Shown here in pieces: positions 18,742 to 26,254 of a stretch of DNA of 64,000 nucleotides. Each line of letters opens with the position of its first letter. The stretch's first letter is position 1. The notes under the pieces are model-generated. The model did not search any database. It worked only from the letters and a program-made list of their open reading frames with translations, and was not told where the DNA came from. The position numbers and the translations under genes are program-made. This DNA is from Neolewinella maritima. Lineage in GTDB: Bacteria; Bacteroidota; Bacteroidia; Chitinophagales; Saprospiraceae. The stretch spans positions 1,488,001 through 1,552,000 of the forward strand of contig NZ_CAKLPZ010000001.1 in assembly GCF_923081025.1 (NCBI RefSeq), read 5' to 3'.

Positions 18742-19580
18742 TCGTCGGCATCATCGGCATAGGACTCATCGGCGGCTCGCTCGCCATTAGCCTCAAGGAG
18801 AGTGGGCTAGCTAGCCATGTCATCGGTATAGATGCCTGTCAGGCTAATCTCGATAAAGCCGTGCGCCGCCGCCTCATCGATGAGGACCTACCGCTCGGTG
18901 AAGCGCTGTCAGCCTGCGAGCTCATCGTACTGGCTACGCCCATGGATGCCATGCTCACCCTACTGCCTGATCTGCTGGACCGGGTAGGGGCGCAGCAAAC
19001 GCTCGTTGACGTAGGTTCCACCAAGGAGACCCTACTGGAACTGGTGAAGAATCACCCGAACCGCGGTCGGTTCGTAGCCTGTCACCCGATGGCAGGCACG
19101 GAGTTCAGCGGGCCGGAGGCAGCCGTGCCGAATCTATTCACCGGTAAGACCTGCGTGATCGTGGATGCCCAGGACAGTGCTCCGGACGCAGTCGATACGG
19201 CTAAACGCGTATTCGGTAGCGCGGGCATGCGATTTACCCACCTGGACCGCTGCGCGCATGACCTGCACTGCGCCTACGTGAGCCACATCTCACACATCGC
19301 AAGTTTTGCACTGGCCCTGACGGTACTGGAAAAGGAAAAAGACGAACAGCGGATCTTCGAGCTGGCCAGTTCCGGCTTCGGATCCACCGTACGCCTGGCG
19401 AAAAGCTCGGCCGATATGTGGGTACCGATCTTTCGACAGAACCGTGATCATGTGCTAGACGTGCTAGACGAACACATCGAGCAGCTATCCCGCTTCCGGA
19501 CTCAACTCATTAAACGCGACTTCGAGGGCTTCCACGCCCGAATTGAACGCGCCAATCAAATTGAAAAAATTCTAAAGTAA
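18738..19580 (+). CDS. tyrA: Prephenate dehydrogenase
   Basis: A 280-residue NAD(P)-dependent enzyme that oxidatively decarboxylates prephenate to 4-hydroxyphenylpyruvate (tyrosine branch). The Rossmann motif GIIGIGLIGGSLA is at residues 4-16. CHPMAGTEFSG is the conserved prephenate-site block, and AYVSHISHIAS holds the second conserved His. It has no fused mutase or ACT domain. It overlaps the aminotransferase by 4 bp and lies 6 bp before the DAHP synthase fusion. Confidence 0.92.
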   Translation: MIVGIIGIGLIGGSLAISLKESGLASHVIGIDACQANLDKAVRRRLIDEDLPLGEALSACELIVLATPMDAMLTLLPDLLDRVGAQQTLVDVGSTKETLLELVKNHPNRGRFVACHPMAGTEFSGPEAAVPNLFTGKTCVIVDAQDSAPDAVDTAKRVFGSAGMRFTHLDRCAHDLHCAYVSHISHIASFALALTVLEKEKDEQRIFELASSGFGSTVRLAKSSADMWVPIFRQNRDHVLDVLDEHIEQLSRFRTQLIKRDFEGFHARIERANQIEKILK

Positions 19581-19586
19581 CTCACC

Positions 19587-20663
19587 ATGGACATGCAGAT
19601 CAAGAAGGTCATCACCCCCACGCCCGGCCGGGGTGTCGTCATTGCCGGACCCTGTAGCGCCGAGACCGAAGGACAGGTCATGCAGTGCGCCAAGGACCTG
19701 GCCAAACTGAACCAAGTGGATCTCTTCCGCTCCGGCATCTGGAAGCCACGCACGCGCCCCGGGAGCTTCGAGGGTGTGGGCAAGGAAGGTCTGTCGTGGC
19801 TCAAGCGGGTCAAGGAAGAGACCGGTCTGCGCACGACCACCGAGGTAGCTAAGGCCAGCCACGTCTACGACTGCCTCAAGGCGGGTATCGATGTACTCTG
19901 GCTCGGAGCACGCACCACGGTAAATCCCTTCAGCGTGCAGGAGGTAGCCGACGCACTGAGTGGAGCTGACGTACCGATCATGATCAAGAACCCCATCAAT
20001 CCCGACCTGGGGCTCTGGATCGGTGCCGTCGAACGCATCTACAAGGCCGGCATCACCCGCATCGGACTCATCCACCGCGGCTTCAGCTACCACGGCGAGA
20101 CCATCTACCGCAACGTACCCCGCTGGCAGATGGCCATCGAGATGAAGCGCCGCTTCCCCGATCTCCAGATGGTAGTAGACAACAGCCACATCTGCGGCAA
20201 CCGCCACATGCTAGCCGAAGTGGCCCAAGAAGCCCTGAACCTCAACTACGATGGCGTGATGACCGAGGTACATCCACGCCCCGACGAAGCCTGGTCCGAT
20301 GCCGCCCAGCAGATCACGCCCCAGGTATTCGGCGAGCTCCTCCAGAACCTCCGTCTGCGCAAGCCCACCGTCGACGAAGTAGAAATGGAACCCCTCACCG
20401 AGCTCCGCCGCCAGATCGACGAGATCGACGCCGACCTCATCGGTATGATCGGCCGCCGCATGAAGCTATCCGACCAGATCGGCGAGTTCAAAGCCGAACG
20501 CAACATCGCCGTCCTGCAGTCCGACCGCTGGGAAGAGGTCATCACCGAAGCCAGCAAGAAAGGCAGCGCCCACGGCCTGAGTGAAGACTTTATGAACGCC
20601 TACCTCCGCGCCATCCACCAGGAAAGTATCGACCACCAGGACGCTATCGTAAACAGAGGGTAG
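19587..20663 (+). CDS. DAHP synthase-chorismate mutase fusion
   Basis: A 358-residue bifunctional enzyme. Residues 1-265 are a type I-beta 3-deoxy-7-phosphoheptulonate synthase (VIAGPCSAETEGQ, GIWKPRTRPGSFEG, DNSHICGNRHM), the first step of the shikimate pathway. From about residue 270 a helical AroQ chorismate mutase follows (LTELRRQIDEIDADLIGMIGRRM), which makes prephenate for pheA and tyrA. This gives the operon both the entry step and the branch point. In related fusions chorismate or prephenate feeds back on the synthase through the mutase domain. It is last in the operon and is followed by a long inverted repeat. Confidence 0.92.
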   Translation: MDMQIKKVITPTPGRGVVIAGPCSAETEGQVMQCAKDLAKLNQVDLFRSGIWKPRTRPGSFEGVGKEGLSWLKRVKEETGLRTTTEVAKASHVYDCLKAGIDVLWLGARTTVNPFSVQEVADALSGADVPIMIKNPINPDLGLWIGAVERIYKAGITRIGLIHRGFSYHGETIYRNVPRWQMAIEMKRRFPDLQMVVDNSHICGNRHMLAEVAQEALNLNYDGVMTEVHPRPDEAWSDAAQQITPQVFGELLQNLRLRKPTVDEVEMEPLTELRRQIDEIDADLIGMIGRRMKLSDQIGEFKAERNIAVLQSDRWEEVITEASKKGSAHGLSEDFMNAYLRAIHQESIDHQDAIVNRG

Positions 20664-20670
20664 GGGAGAG

Positions 20671-20752
20671 GGAGTAGTTTAATAGTTCTGTAGGCTGGTA
20701 GTACAGGCACTACAGAAATACCGAACTACCAGACTACAGAACTACCTACTCC
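20671..20752. repeat. Long inverted repeat between convergent genes (20-bp arms, one mismatch, plus 7-bp outer arms)
   Basis: The inner arms 20683-20702 and 20725-20744 are reverse complements except for one base. Outer arms GGAGTAG (20671-20677) and CTACTCC (20746-20752) add 7 bp, with a short bulge. It begins 8 bp after the DAHP synthase stop and runs into the stop codon of the convergent ABM gene, so it may act as a two-way terminator. The loop and arms reuse the words CTACAGAA and GAACTACC, and ACAGAACTACCT recurs at 5124-5135. Confidence 0.75.
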
Positions 20753-21045
20753 ATTCCCATCACCAGGTCACATTCCATGACATTGGGTTCGCCCTTCCAG
20801 ACCTGCTTGATCTTAGCGTGGAAGGTGGTGTGCTCGTCGTCGGCTACGTGCTGCTCGAAGTAGCTGTAGTCTTCCCAGCACTCCATGGTGGCAAACTTGG
20901 CGCTGTTGTCGCGGTCGCGGATCAGGTAGAAGAACAGGCAGCCGGGCTTCGCGCGACTAGCCTTGGCGTGCTCCGCAAACGTGGGTGCAAACTCATCGGG
21001 GGTGTTCAGCTCAAAATGAGCCATCAGGTACAGTTGCTCAGACAT
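20746..21045 (-). CDS. Antibiotic biosynthesis monooxygenase (ABM) domain protein
   Basis: A 99-residue dimeric ferredoxin-like alpha/beta barrel protein of the YgiN type. Signs are the start LYLMAHFELNT, the central GCLFFYLIRDRDN strand, and ECWEDYSYFEQHV, whose Trp/Tyr/His residues line the usual pocket. Members act as quinol or small aromatic monooxygenases without a cofactor, or as stress proteins; the exact role is unknown. It is single-domain and of normal length. The second mini-hairpin array lies upstream. Confidence 0.8.
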   Translation of the reverse strand: MSEQLYLMAHFELNTPDEFAPTFAEHAKASRAKPGCLFFYLIRDRDNSAKFATMECWEDYSYFEQHVADDEHTTFHAKIKQVWKGEPNVMECDLVMGME

Positions 21046-21107
21046 GGTCAGGGATATTTACCCCCTAACCCATCCAATCCCCACCGGTTTACTCCCCCGC
21101 ACAGCCA

Positions 21108-21181
21108 TCTACCCCCGAAGGGGTCTACCAAGCCGAAGGCGATCTACCCGCGAAGCGGTCTAACCGGCCTCCGGCCGTCTA
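21108..21181. repeat. Mini-hairpin array 2: four GAA/TCC-spaced palindromes separated by TCTA
   Basis: TCTA occurs at 21108, 21124, 21143, 21159 and 21178 (steps of 16, 19, 16, 19). Between them lie CCCC-GAA-GGGG (21113-21123), GCC-GAA-GGC (21132-21140), CCGC-GAA-GCGG (21148-21158) and CGGCC-TCC-GGCCG (21165-21177). It has the same architecture and orientation as array 1. The last TCTA contains the ychF stop codon (TAG on the minus strand), so the array begins exactly at the end of ychF and continues to within about 65 bp of the ABM start. Confidence 0.85.
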
Positions 21182-22276
21182 CACATTAAACCGAAAGTGC
21201 ATCACGTCCCCATCCTCTACGACGTACTCCTTACCTTCCACGTTTAATTTGCCGTTGTCGCGGGCCGCAGACTCGGAGCCGAAGGCCACGTAATCGGGGT
21301 AGTGAATGACCTCGGCACGGATAAAGCCTTTTTCAAAGTCGGTATGGATAACCCCCGCCGCTCCGGGCGCCTTAGTGCCCTTACGGATGGTCCAGGCGCG
21401 TACCTCCTTTTCTCCCGCAGTAAAGTAGGTGACCAGGTCGAGCAGCGAGTAGCTGGCACGGATGACCTTGTTGACCCCAGGCTCGGTGAGTCCCATCTCT
21501 TCGATGAATTCAGCGCGCTCTTCTTTGGTTTCCAGTTCGGCTATGTCGGCTTCGATGCCTGCGGAGATCAGGATGACCTCGGCCGCTTCATCAGCCACGG
21601 CGGCACGGAAGGCTTCGGTGTGGGCATTGCCGTCGTCGATGCTGTCGATGTCTACATTACAGACGTACAGGATGGGCTTGCCGGTCAGCAGCATGAGCTC
21701 GCGGACCATCGCCTGATCGTCTTCTTCAGCCTCGAAGGTGCGGGCGGGTTTTTCACTTTCCAGATGGGCCAGTAGAGCTTCGCCGACTTCGACGATACGC
21801 TTCGACTCTTTGTCGCCACTCTTCGCGGTACGGCGGAACTTCTCGATCTTCTTTTCGACCGTTTCGATGTCCTTGAGGATGAGCTCGGTATCGATGATCA
21901 TCTTGTCGCGCACGGGATCCACGCTGCCGTCAACGTGAACGACATTGTCATCTTCAAAGCAGCGGACGACGTGCAGGATCGCGTCGGTCTCCCGGATGTT
22001 TCCGAGAAACTGGTTACCCAGTCCTTCGCCCTTGCTGGCCCCCTTGATGAGTCCGGCAATATCGACGATGTCGACGGTGGTGGGCATAATGCGCTGGGGA
22101 CTCACCAGCTCGGCCAGCTTGTCCAACCGCTCGTCGGGCACGGTGATGACACCCAGATTGGGGTCCTTAGTAGCAAAGGGGTAGTTGGCGGCCAGGGCCT
22201 TAGCCGAGGTCAACGCGTTGAAGAGGGTCGACTTACCGACGTTGGGTAGACCTACGATGCCACACTTTAATCCCAT
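21179..22276 (-). CDS. ychF: Redox-regulated ribosome-binding ATPase YchF (Obg family)
   Basis: A 365-residue P-loop protein. G1 is GLPNVGKST at about residues 8-16. YPFATKDPNLGVITVPDERLD and the G3 region DIVDIAGLIKGASKGEGLGNQFL are standard YchF signatures. The C-terminal TGS domain ends HPDYVAFGSESAARDNG. YchF binds ATP in preference to GTP and associates with ribosomes. The start is ATG 22276, because the G domain begins directly after it; the longer in-frame start at 22306 is rejected. A -7 box lies 28 bp upstream. Confidence 0.95.
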   Translation of the reverse strand: MGLKCGIVGLPNVGKSTLFNALTSAKALAANYPFATKDPNLGVITVPDERLDKLAELVSPQRIMPTTVDIVDIAGLIKGASKGEGLGNQFLGNIRETDAILHVVRCFEDDNVVHVDGSVDPVRDKMIIDTELILKDIETVEKKIEKFRRTAKSGDKESKRIVEVGEALLAHLESEKPARTFEAEEDDQAMVRELMLLTGKPILYVCNVDIDSIDDGNAHTEAFRAAVADEAAEVILISAGIEADIAELETKEERAEFIEEMGLTEPGVNKVIRASYSLLDLVTYFTAGEKEVRAWTIRKGTKAPGAAGVIHTDFEKGFIRAEVIHYPDYVAFGSESAARDNGKLNVEGKEYVVEDGDVMHFRFNV

Positions 22277-22303
22277 AGCTAGACTGGTTTTGCTAAAGGG
22301 CGG

Positions 22304-22311
22304 CAAAGGTA
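22304..22311 (-). promoter_or_regulatory. -7 promoter box TACCTTTG (minus strand) for ychF
   Basis: CAAAGGTA on the plus strand. Exact TAnnTTTG match on the minus strand, 28 bp before the ychF ATG and immediately after the rhomboid stop codon. No convincing -33 box. Confidence 0.45.
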
Positions 22312-22313
22312 AG

Positions 22314-22943
22314 CTAAAAGTTAGGTCCGCGCGGGGTCATGAGCTCCTGCAGGAAGTACTGCATCAGGGCGGGTTCGAAGGCGAGCACCAATACGGAGTA
22401 GGCTACTAGTCCGAATACAGCTCCCCAGAGGTGGGCGTTGTGACCGATGTTGCCCTCGCCCCGCTTATCGGCGTAGCTGGAGTAGGCGATGTAACCGACA
22501 CCCAAGAGGATGGCCGGCAGCGGAGGGAAGATGAACCAGTTCCAGGGGTCGAGCATCACGTAGGGCCAGATGATGGCCGCCACGCCGCCGGATGCGCCCA
22601 GACTGGCGTACATGCGGTTATCCTGGTGGCGCAGGAAGTCGGGCACACTAGCTGCCACAATGGCTACGAGGTAGAAGAGTAAGTAGGCCACCTTGCCCAC
22701 CGTGGGGCCGAACAGGTACTCCGAGAACACGTACTCGACGGAGCCCCCGAAAATGTATAGGGCGTACATATTGAAGAGCAGATGCTGGAAGTCGGCATGA
22801 ATGAAGCCGTGGGTCAGGAACCGATGGTATTCCCCGCGCTCCTTCACCGCCGCAGGTACGAAAAGAAGCTGTGCCTTCAGGGCCGGATTATTAAAGGCTT
22901 GCCAGCTGATCAACACGGTCAGGGCGATAATGATGATGGTCAT
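22314..22943 (-). CDS. Rhomboid family intramembrane serine protease
   Basis: A 209-residue polytopic membrane protein with six predicted helices. The nucleophile Ser is in SLGASGGVAA (GxSG motif) and the partner His in GHNAHLWGAVFG near the end. HADFQHLLFNMYALYIFG is the conserved second-helix block (HxxxN oxyanion residues). It cleaves membrane proteins within the bilayer; substrates are not predictable. It diverges from the Dabb lipoprotein and precedes ychF on the same strand. Confidence 0.9.
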   Translation of the reverse strand: MTIIIIALTVLISWQAFNNPALKAQLLFVPAAVKERGEYHRFLTHGFIHADFQHLLFNMYALYIFGGSVEYVFSEYLFGPTVGKVAYLLFYLVAIVAASVPDFLRHQDNRMYASLGASGGVAAIIWPYVMLDPWNWFIFPPLPAILLGVGYIAYSSYADKRGEGNIGHNAHLWGAVFGLVAYSVLVLAFEPALMQYFLQELMTPRGPNF

Positions 22944-22995
22944 AGACGAAGGTTGAGCTACGGAAACTATCTTGGCCCGTCACTAAGCTACAAGA

Positions 22996-23418
22996 ATGAT
23001 GCACCGTACCCTTTGGTTGACCTGCCTGTTGTTTCTCGGCCTGCTACTGCCCGCCTGTAGCGTCAATACCGCCCAATCTACTTCCCCTATGGCTACCCCC
23101 TCCACGCCAGGCATGGCACATACCGTTTACTTTTGGCTGAAGGACGGCCTGTCCGCCGAGGAACTAGCATCCTTCGAGGCCGGCATGAAGAGCCTGCAGG
23201 CCGCCCCGTCCGTGCGCCGCGCGTTCGTCGGTGCTCCGGCCGCTACACCCTCGCGCGAGGTGGTCGACAATAGCTTCGACTACTCGCTGGTCCTGTGGTT
23301 TGACGACGTAGCCGGGCACGATGCTTACCAGGTCTCACCTACCCACCTCAAGTTTGTCGAGGACCATGAAGCCAAGTTCGATGTAGTCAAGGTGTTCGAC
23401 AACATGCTACTTAATTAG
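22996..23418 (+). CDS. Dabb (stress-responsive alpha/beta barrel) domain lipoprotein
   Basis: A 140-residue protein. The N-terminus is a lipoprotein signal ending LLLPACSVN (lipidated Cys at about residue 21). After a Ser/Thr/Pro-rich linker comes a Dabb domain: HTVYFWLKDGLS, FVGAPAATPSREVVDNSFDYSLVLWFDD, HLKFVEDHEAKF. Most Dabb proteins are small cytosolic dimers. The lipoprotein form is common in Bacteroidota and its role is unknown. Its last 12 bp overlap the end of the convergent acyltransferase gene. Confidence 0.82.
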   Translation: MMHRTLWLTCLLFLGLLLPACSVNTAQSTSPMATPSTPGMAHTVYFWLKDGLSAEELASFEAGMKSLQAAPSVRRAFVGAPAATPSREVVDNSFDYSLVLWFDDVAGHDAYQVSPTHLKFVEDHEAKFDVVKVFDNMLLN

Positions 23419-24627
23419 GTGAGAGACCAGCGTACGCAACTTGTCGTACGGTTTCCGGCCCAGTCGTCGGGCACGCTTCGCACGGGTCCAGGCTAGCCAT
23501 TCCTCGACCTGCGTGATGCACCAGGTGGTCGTTGCTGCGCTGGCCAATAGGTATACCGCTGCGTACCACGGAAGGAGCAGCACGAGGGGAACATACAGCA
23601 GCGTACCCACGGCCACCACGGCAAAGCGTACCGGGCTATAGAATTCGATGGTCTTCGGACCTGTGCGGGCGATCAGTTCTGCTAGGCCCCACAGGGGGAG
23701 TTGAGGGAGCAATAGGAGTGCCGCCGGCAGCAGCAAACGGGGCGAACTGGTGGTGTCCTCAGTAGCAGCTAGTACATCCTGCGGATGTAGCCCCTCACTA
23801 CGCAGCTGCGCATTAAAATCGGGGATGCGCTGATCCATCGGATCGTACCGCCTTACCGTCCGCAAGCTCAGGTCCAGGGCTGCTCCTGAAGTCGTGACCC
23901 CCCGGGCAGATCGACCCAGTACTACACTCTGTACGGCCTGCAGAGCCGCTTCATAGTTGGTATCGGTAGCCGCGTTCGGCAACTGAATAACCAGCTCACT
24001 GAGGGCCGATGTCAGGGCTTCGGTCAGCGCATGAATACCCCGCGCCTCGTTAGCTAAGTAGGCTTGCATAAACTGCCGGGCGTGGATCGCTTTGCCGCAG
24101 CGAATCATCACGTCACTGCGCACCCGCTCGGCCGCGGTAAAGTTGACCCCGATGGGTACGATGTAAACTTCCTTCAGCGAAGGGTCTCGATCCAGGGCGC
24201 CTAGGGCGATACGCGCCGTGCCCTTACGCAGGGGGCGGAGTCGCTTCTCGTGTACACAACTTCCCTCAGCTAAAATCATCAGCGCTTGCTGCTGACTCAG
24301 CACGTCATAGCATTCCTGGAAGGTGGCGTAGTTACGGGTCAACTGTTGGTAGCCCCCATCCTTGAGGCGGTACACGGGCAAGATTTGGAGTGCACGGAGT
24401 AGCCAGCTAGCCACGCGGTTCTTGTACAAATCGCCCCGAGCCAGAAAGTGCAGCGGCCGCGGCTGAAAGCAGGCCAGCAGACAGGGTTCGATAAAGGCAG
24501 TAGGGTGATTGGCAGCCAGGATTACGGCGGCGTTCTGTGGGATATTCTCCAGTCCGGTCAGGTCGATGTTACGGTAATAGTAGCGCAGCACGTAGCGGGC
24601 TACCGGGCGGACCAGGTGGTATATCAC
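23407..24627 (-). CDS. PlsC-type 1-acyl-glycerol-3-phosphate acyltransferase family membrane protein
   Basis: A 406-residue protein with an N-terminal acyltransferase domain: AANHPTAFIEP (His followed at +6 by Glu where Asp is usual), LARGDLYKN, LPVYRL, LAEGSCVHEKRLRPLRKGTARIA. The C-terminal third carries hydrophobic segments (LLLPAALLLLPQLPLWGL, VAVGTLLYVPLVLLLPWYAAVYLL). It likely acylates lysophospholipid or a related acceptor. The Glu-for-Asp change in the HX5D variant is unusual and could alter substrate or activity. The start is GTG 24627, 3 bp after the pyrB stop, so it is translationally linked to the pyrimidine genes. Confidence 0.8.
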   Translation of the reverse strand: MIYHLVRPVARYVLRYYYRNIDLTGLENIPQNAAVILAANHPTAFIEPCLLACFQPRPLHFLARGDLYKNRVASWLLRALQILPVYRLKDGGYQQLTRNYATFQECYDVLSQQQALMILAEGSCVHEKRLRPLRKGTARIALGALDRDPSLKEVYIVPIGVNFTAAERVRSDVMIRCGKAIHARQFMQAYLANEARGIHALTEALTSALSELVIQLPNAATDTNYEAALQAVQSVVLGRSARGVTTSGAALDLSLRTVRRYDPMDQRIPDFNAQLRSEGLHPQDVLAATEDTTSSPRLLLPAALLLLPQLPLWGLAELIARTGPKTIEFYSPVRFAVVAVGTLLYVPLVLLLPWYAAVYLLASAATTTWCITQVEEWLAWTRAKRARRLGRKPYDKLRTLVSHLIK

Positions 24628-24630
24628 TGG

Positions 24631-25575
24631 CTAGACTTCGTTGCGCCGCGCCGCGAGCAGGTAAAGGACCGCCATACGCACCGCAACGCCGTTTTCGACC
24701 TGCTGTAGGATGATGCTGTGCTTGCTATCGGCTACCGCAGTGTCGATCTCCACGCCGCGGTTGATGGGGCCGGGGTGCATGATCACGATCTCCTTGTCGA
24801 GCCGGTCCATGCGGGCCGTAGTGATGCCAAAATGGCGATTGTATTCCCGTAGGCTGGGAATGTACTTAGTGTCCTGCCGCTCGAGCTGAATACGCAGCAC
24901 GTTAGCTACATCGCACCACTGCAGGCTGTCCTGTACGTCGTAACTCACTTCTACGCCCAGACTACCAATGGGCTTGGGAATCAGAGTCGGCGGTCCACAC
25001 ACCCGTACCTTCGCCCCCAGCTTCTGCAGGCAAAAGATATTAGACAGTGCGACTCGCGAGTGGGTGATATCGCCAAAAATGCAGACCCGCTTGCCGATCA
25101 GGTTGCCGCCCAGCGCATCGCGCATCGAGTAGGCGTCCAGAAGCGCCTGGGTGGGGTGCTCGTGGGTCCCGTCGCCGGCATTGACGATACTAGCGTCGAT
25201 CTTGCCGGCCAGGAAGTGGTGGGCTCCCGGAGCCGGGTGGCGCATCACGACCATATCGACCTTCATGGCCAGGATATTATTGACTGTATCCAGCAGGGTT
25301 TCACCCTTCTTGACCGAGGAGCTTGACGCGCTGAAGTTGACGGTGTCGGCACTTAGGCGTTTTTCGGCCAGCTCGAAGCTGATGCGTGTGCGGGTGGAGT
25401 TTTCGAAGAAGAGATTTGCGATGGTGATATCGCGCAGGCTGGGGACTTTCTTGATCGGCCGATTGATCACTTCCTTGAACTCCCGGGCCGTGTCCAGAAT
25501 GAGCTCTACGTCGCCGGCCGTCAGGTACTTGATGCCCAGGACGTGTTTGGTAGAAAGTTGCTGAACGGACGCCAT
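24631..25575 (-). CDS. pyrB: Aspartate carbamoyltransferase catalytic subunit
   Basis: A 314-residue enzyme that joins carbamoyl phosphate and aspartate, the committed step of pyrimidine synthesis. The carbamoyl-phosphate motif is FFENSTRTRISFE, followed by SSSVKKGETLLDT and the HPTQALLDAYSM block. No pyrI follows, so it is probably the unregulated trimer or is controlled through PyrR, whose gene directly precedes it (8 bp). Full length for the family. Confidence 0.95.
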   Translation of the reverse strand: MASVQQLSTKHVLGIKYLTAGDVELILDTAREFKEVINRPIKKVPSLRDITIANLFFENSTRTRISFELAEKRLSADTVNFSASSSSVKKGETLLDTVNNILAMKVDMVVMRHPAPGAHHFLAGKIDASIVNAGDGTHEHPTQALLDAYSMRDALGGNLIGKRVCIFGDITHSRVALSNIFCLQKLGAKVRVCGPPTLIPKPIGSLGVEVSYDVQDSLQWCDVANVLRIQLERQDTKYIPSLREYNRHFGITTARMDRLDKEIVIMHPGPINRGVEIDTAVADSKHSIILQQVENGVAVRMAVLYLLAARRNEV

Positions 25576-25583
25576 TGCTGTGA

Positions 25584-26141
25584 TTAGGAACCGGTAAGTA
25601 AGATCTGATCGCTGCCGTGGGACTCAGCCCACTGCACATCCACGTATTCATCCGTCAGCGTATCCACCACCAGCCCCCGGTAGTTGGCCTGCACGGGTAG
25701 CGTACGCCGGAACCGCCGGTCGACCATCACGAGTAGCTCCACGGCAGCCGGACGGCCGTAGTGGTTCAGAGCCGTCATCGCACTCAGTACGGTGCGCCCG
25801 CTGAACAAGACGTCGTCCACCAGGATGACCCGCTTGTCTTCCACCAGAAAGTCGATCTCGGTGGGGTGGGCCGTCATCGGTCCTACTTTCGTCCGAAAGT
25901 CATCGCGGTAGAAGGTGATATCGAGCTTGCCAAAGGGCAGATCCACGATACCCAGGGCCGTCAGACGATCGTGCAGCCGGCGGGCCAGTTGCACCCCGCC
26001 GGTCTGAATACCGATGAGGCAGCTCTGACTGAAATCCCCGTGCTCTTCGATAAGGTGACGGCAGAGCCGCTCTACCGTCAGGGCAAAGCGTGCGGCATCG
26101 TGTATGGTACGCGTATCGGGCACGCCGCGAAGGTATTGCAT
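25584..26141 (-). CDS. pyrR: Bifunctional pyr operon regulator/uracil phosphoribosyltransferase
   Basis: A 185-residue type I PRTase-fold protein. The PRPP loop is RVILVDDVLFSGRT at about residues 101-114, and GIQTGGVQLARRL is the upstream conserved block. In Firmicutes PyrR binds pyr mRNA leaders to attenuate transcription and also converts uracil to UMP. In Bacteroidota its RNA-binding role is less certain. I see no clear PyrR-type hairpin in the 113 bp upstream. It is the first gene of pyrR-pyrB-acyltransferase. Confidence 0.92.
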   Translation of the reverse strand: MQYLRGVPDTRTIHDAARFALTVERLCRHLIEEHGDFSQSCLIGIQTGGVQLARRLHDRLTALGIVDLPFGKLDITFYRDDFRTKVGPMTAHPTEIDFLVEDKRVILVDDVLFSGRTVLSAMTALNHYGRPAAVELLVMVDRRFRRTLPVQANYRGLVVDTLTDEYVDVQWAESHGSDQILLTGS

Positions 26142-26254
26142 TCGTCTCTAAGCACGCCACGGTATCGGTACACACCGGGCGCGGTCGCCAGTGCAATGAA
26201 TAAACAAGAGGGCGGGTGTATCGGTATTCTAGCCACTATCCTCAATTTCAGCCT

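Noticed and set aside
26142-26254. PyrR-binding attenuator upstream of pyrR
   Set aside because: No hairpin with a U-tract and no anti-antiterminator pairing was visible in the 113-bp gap.
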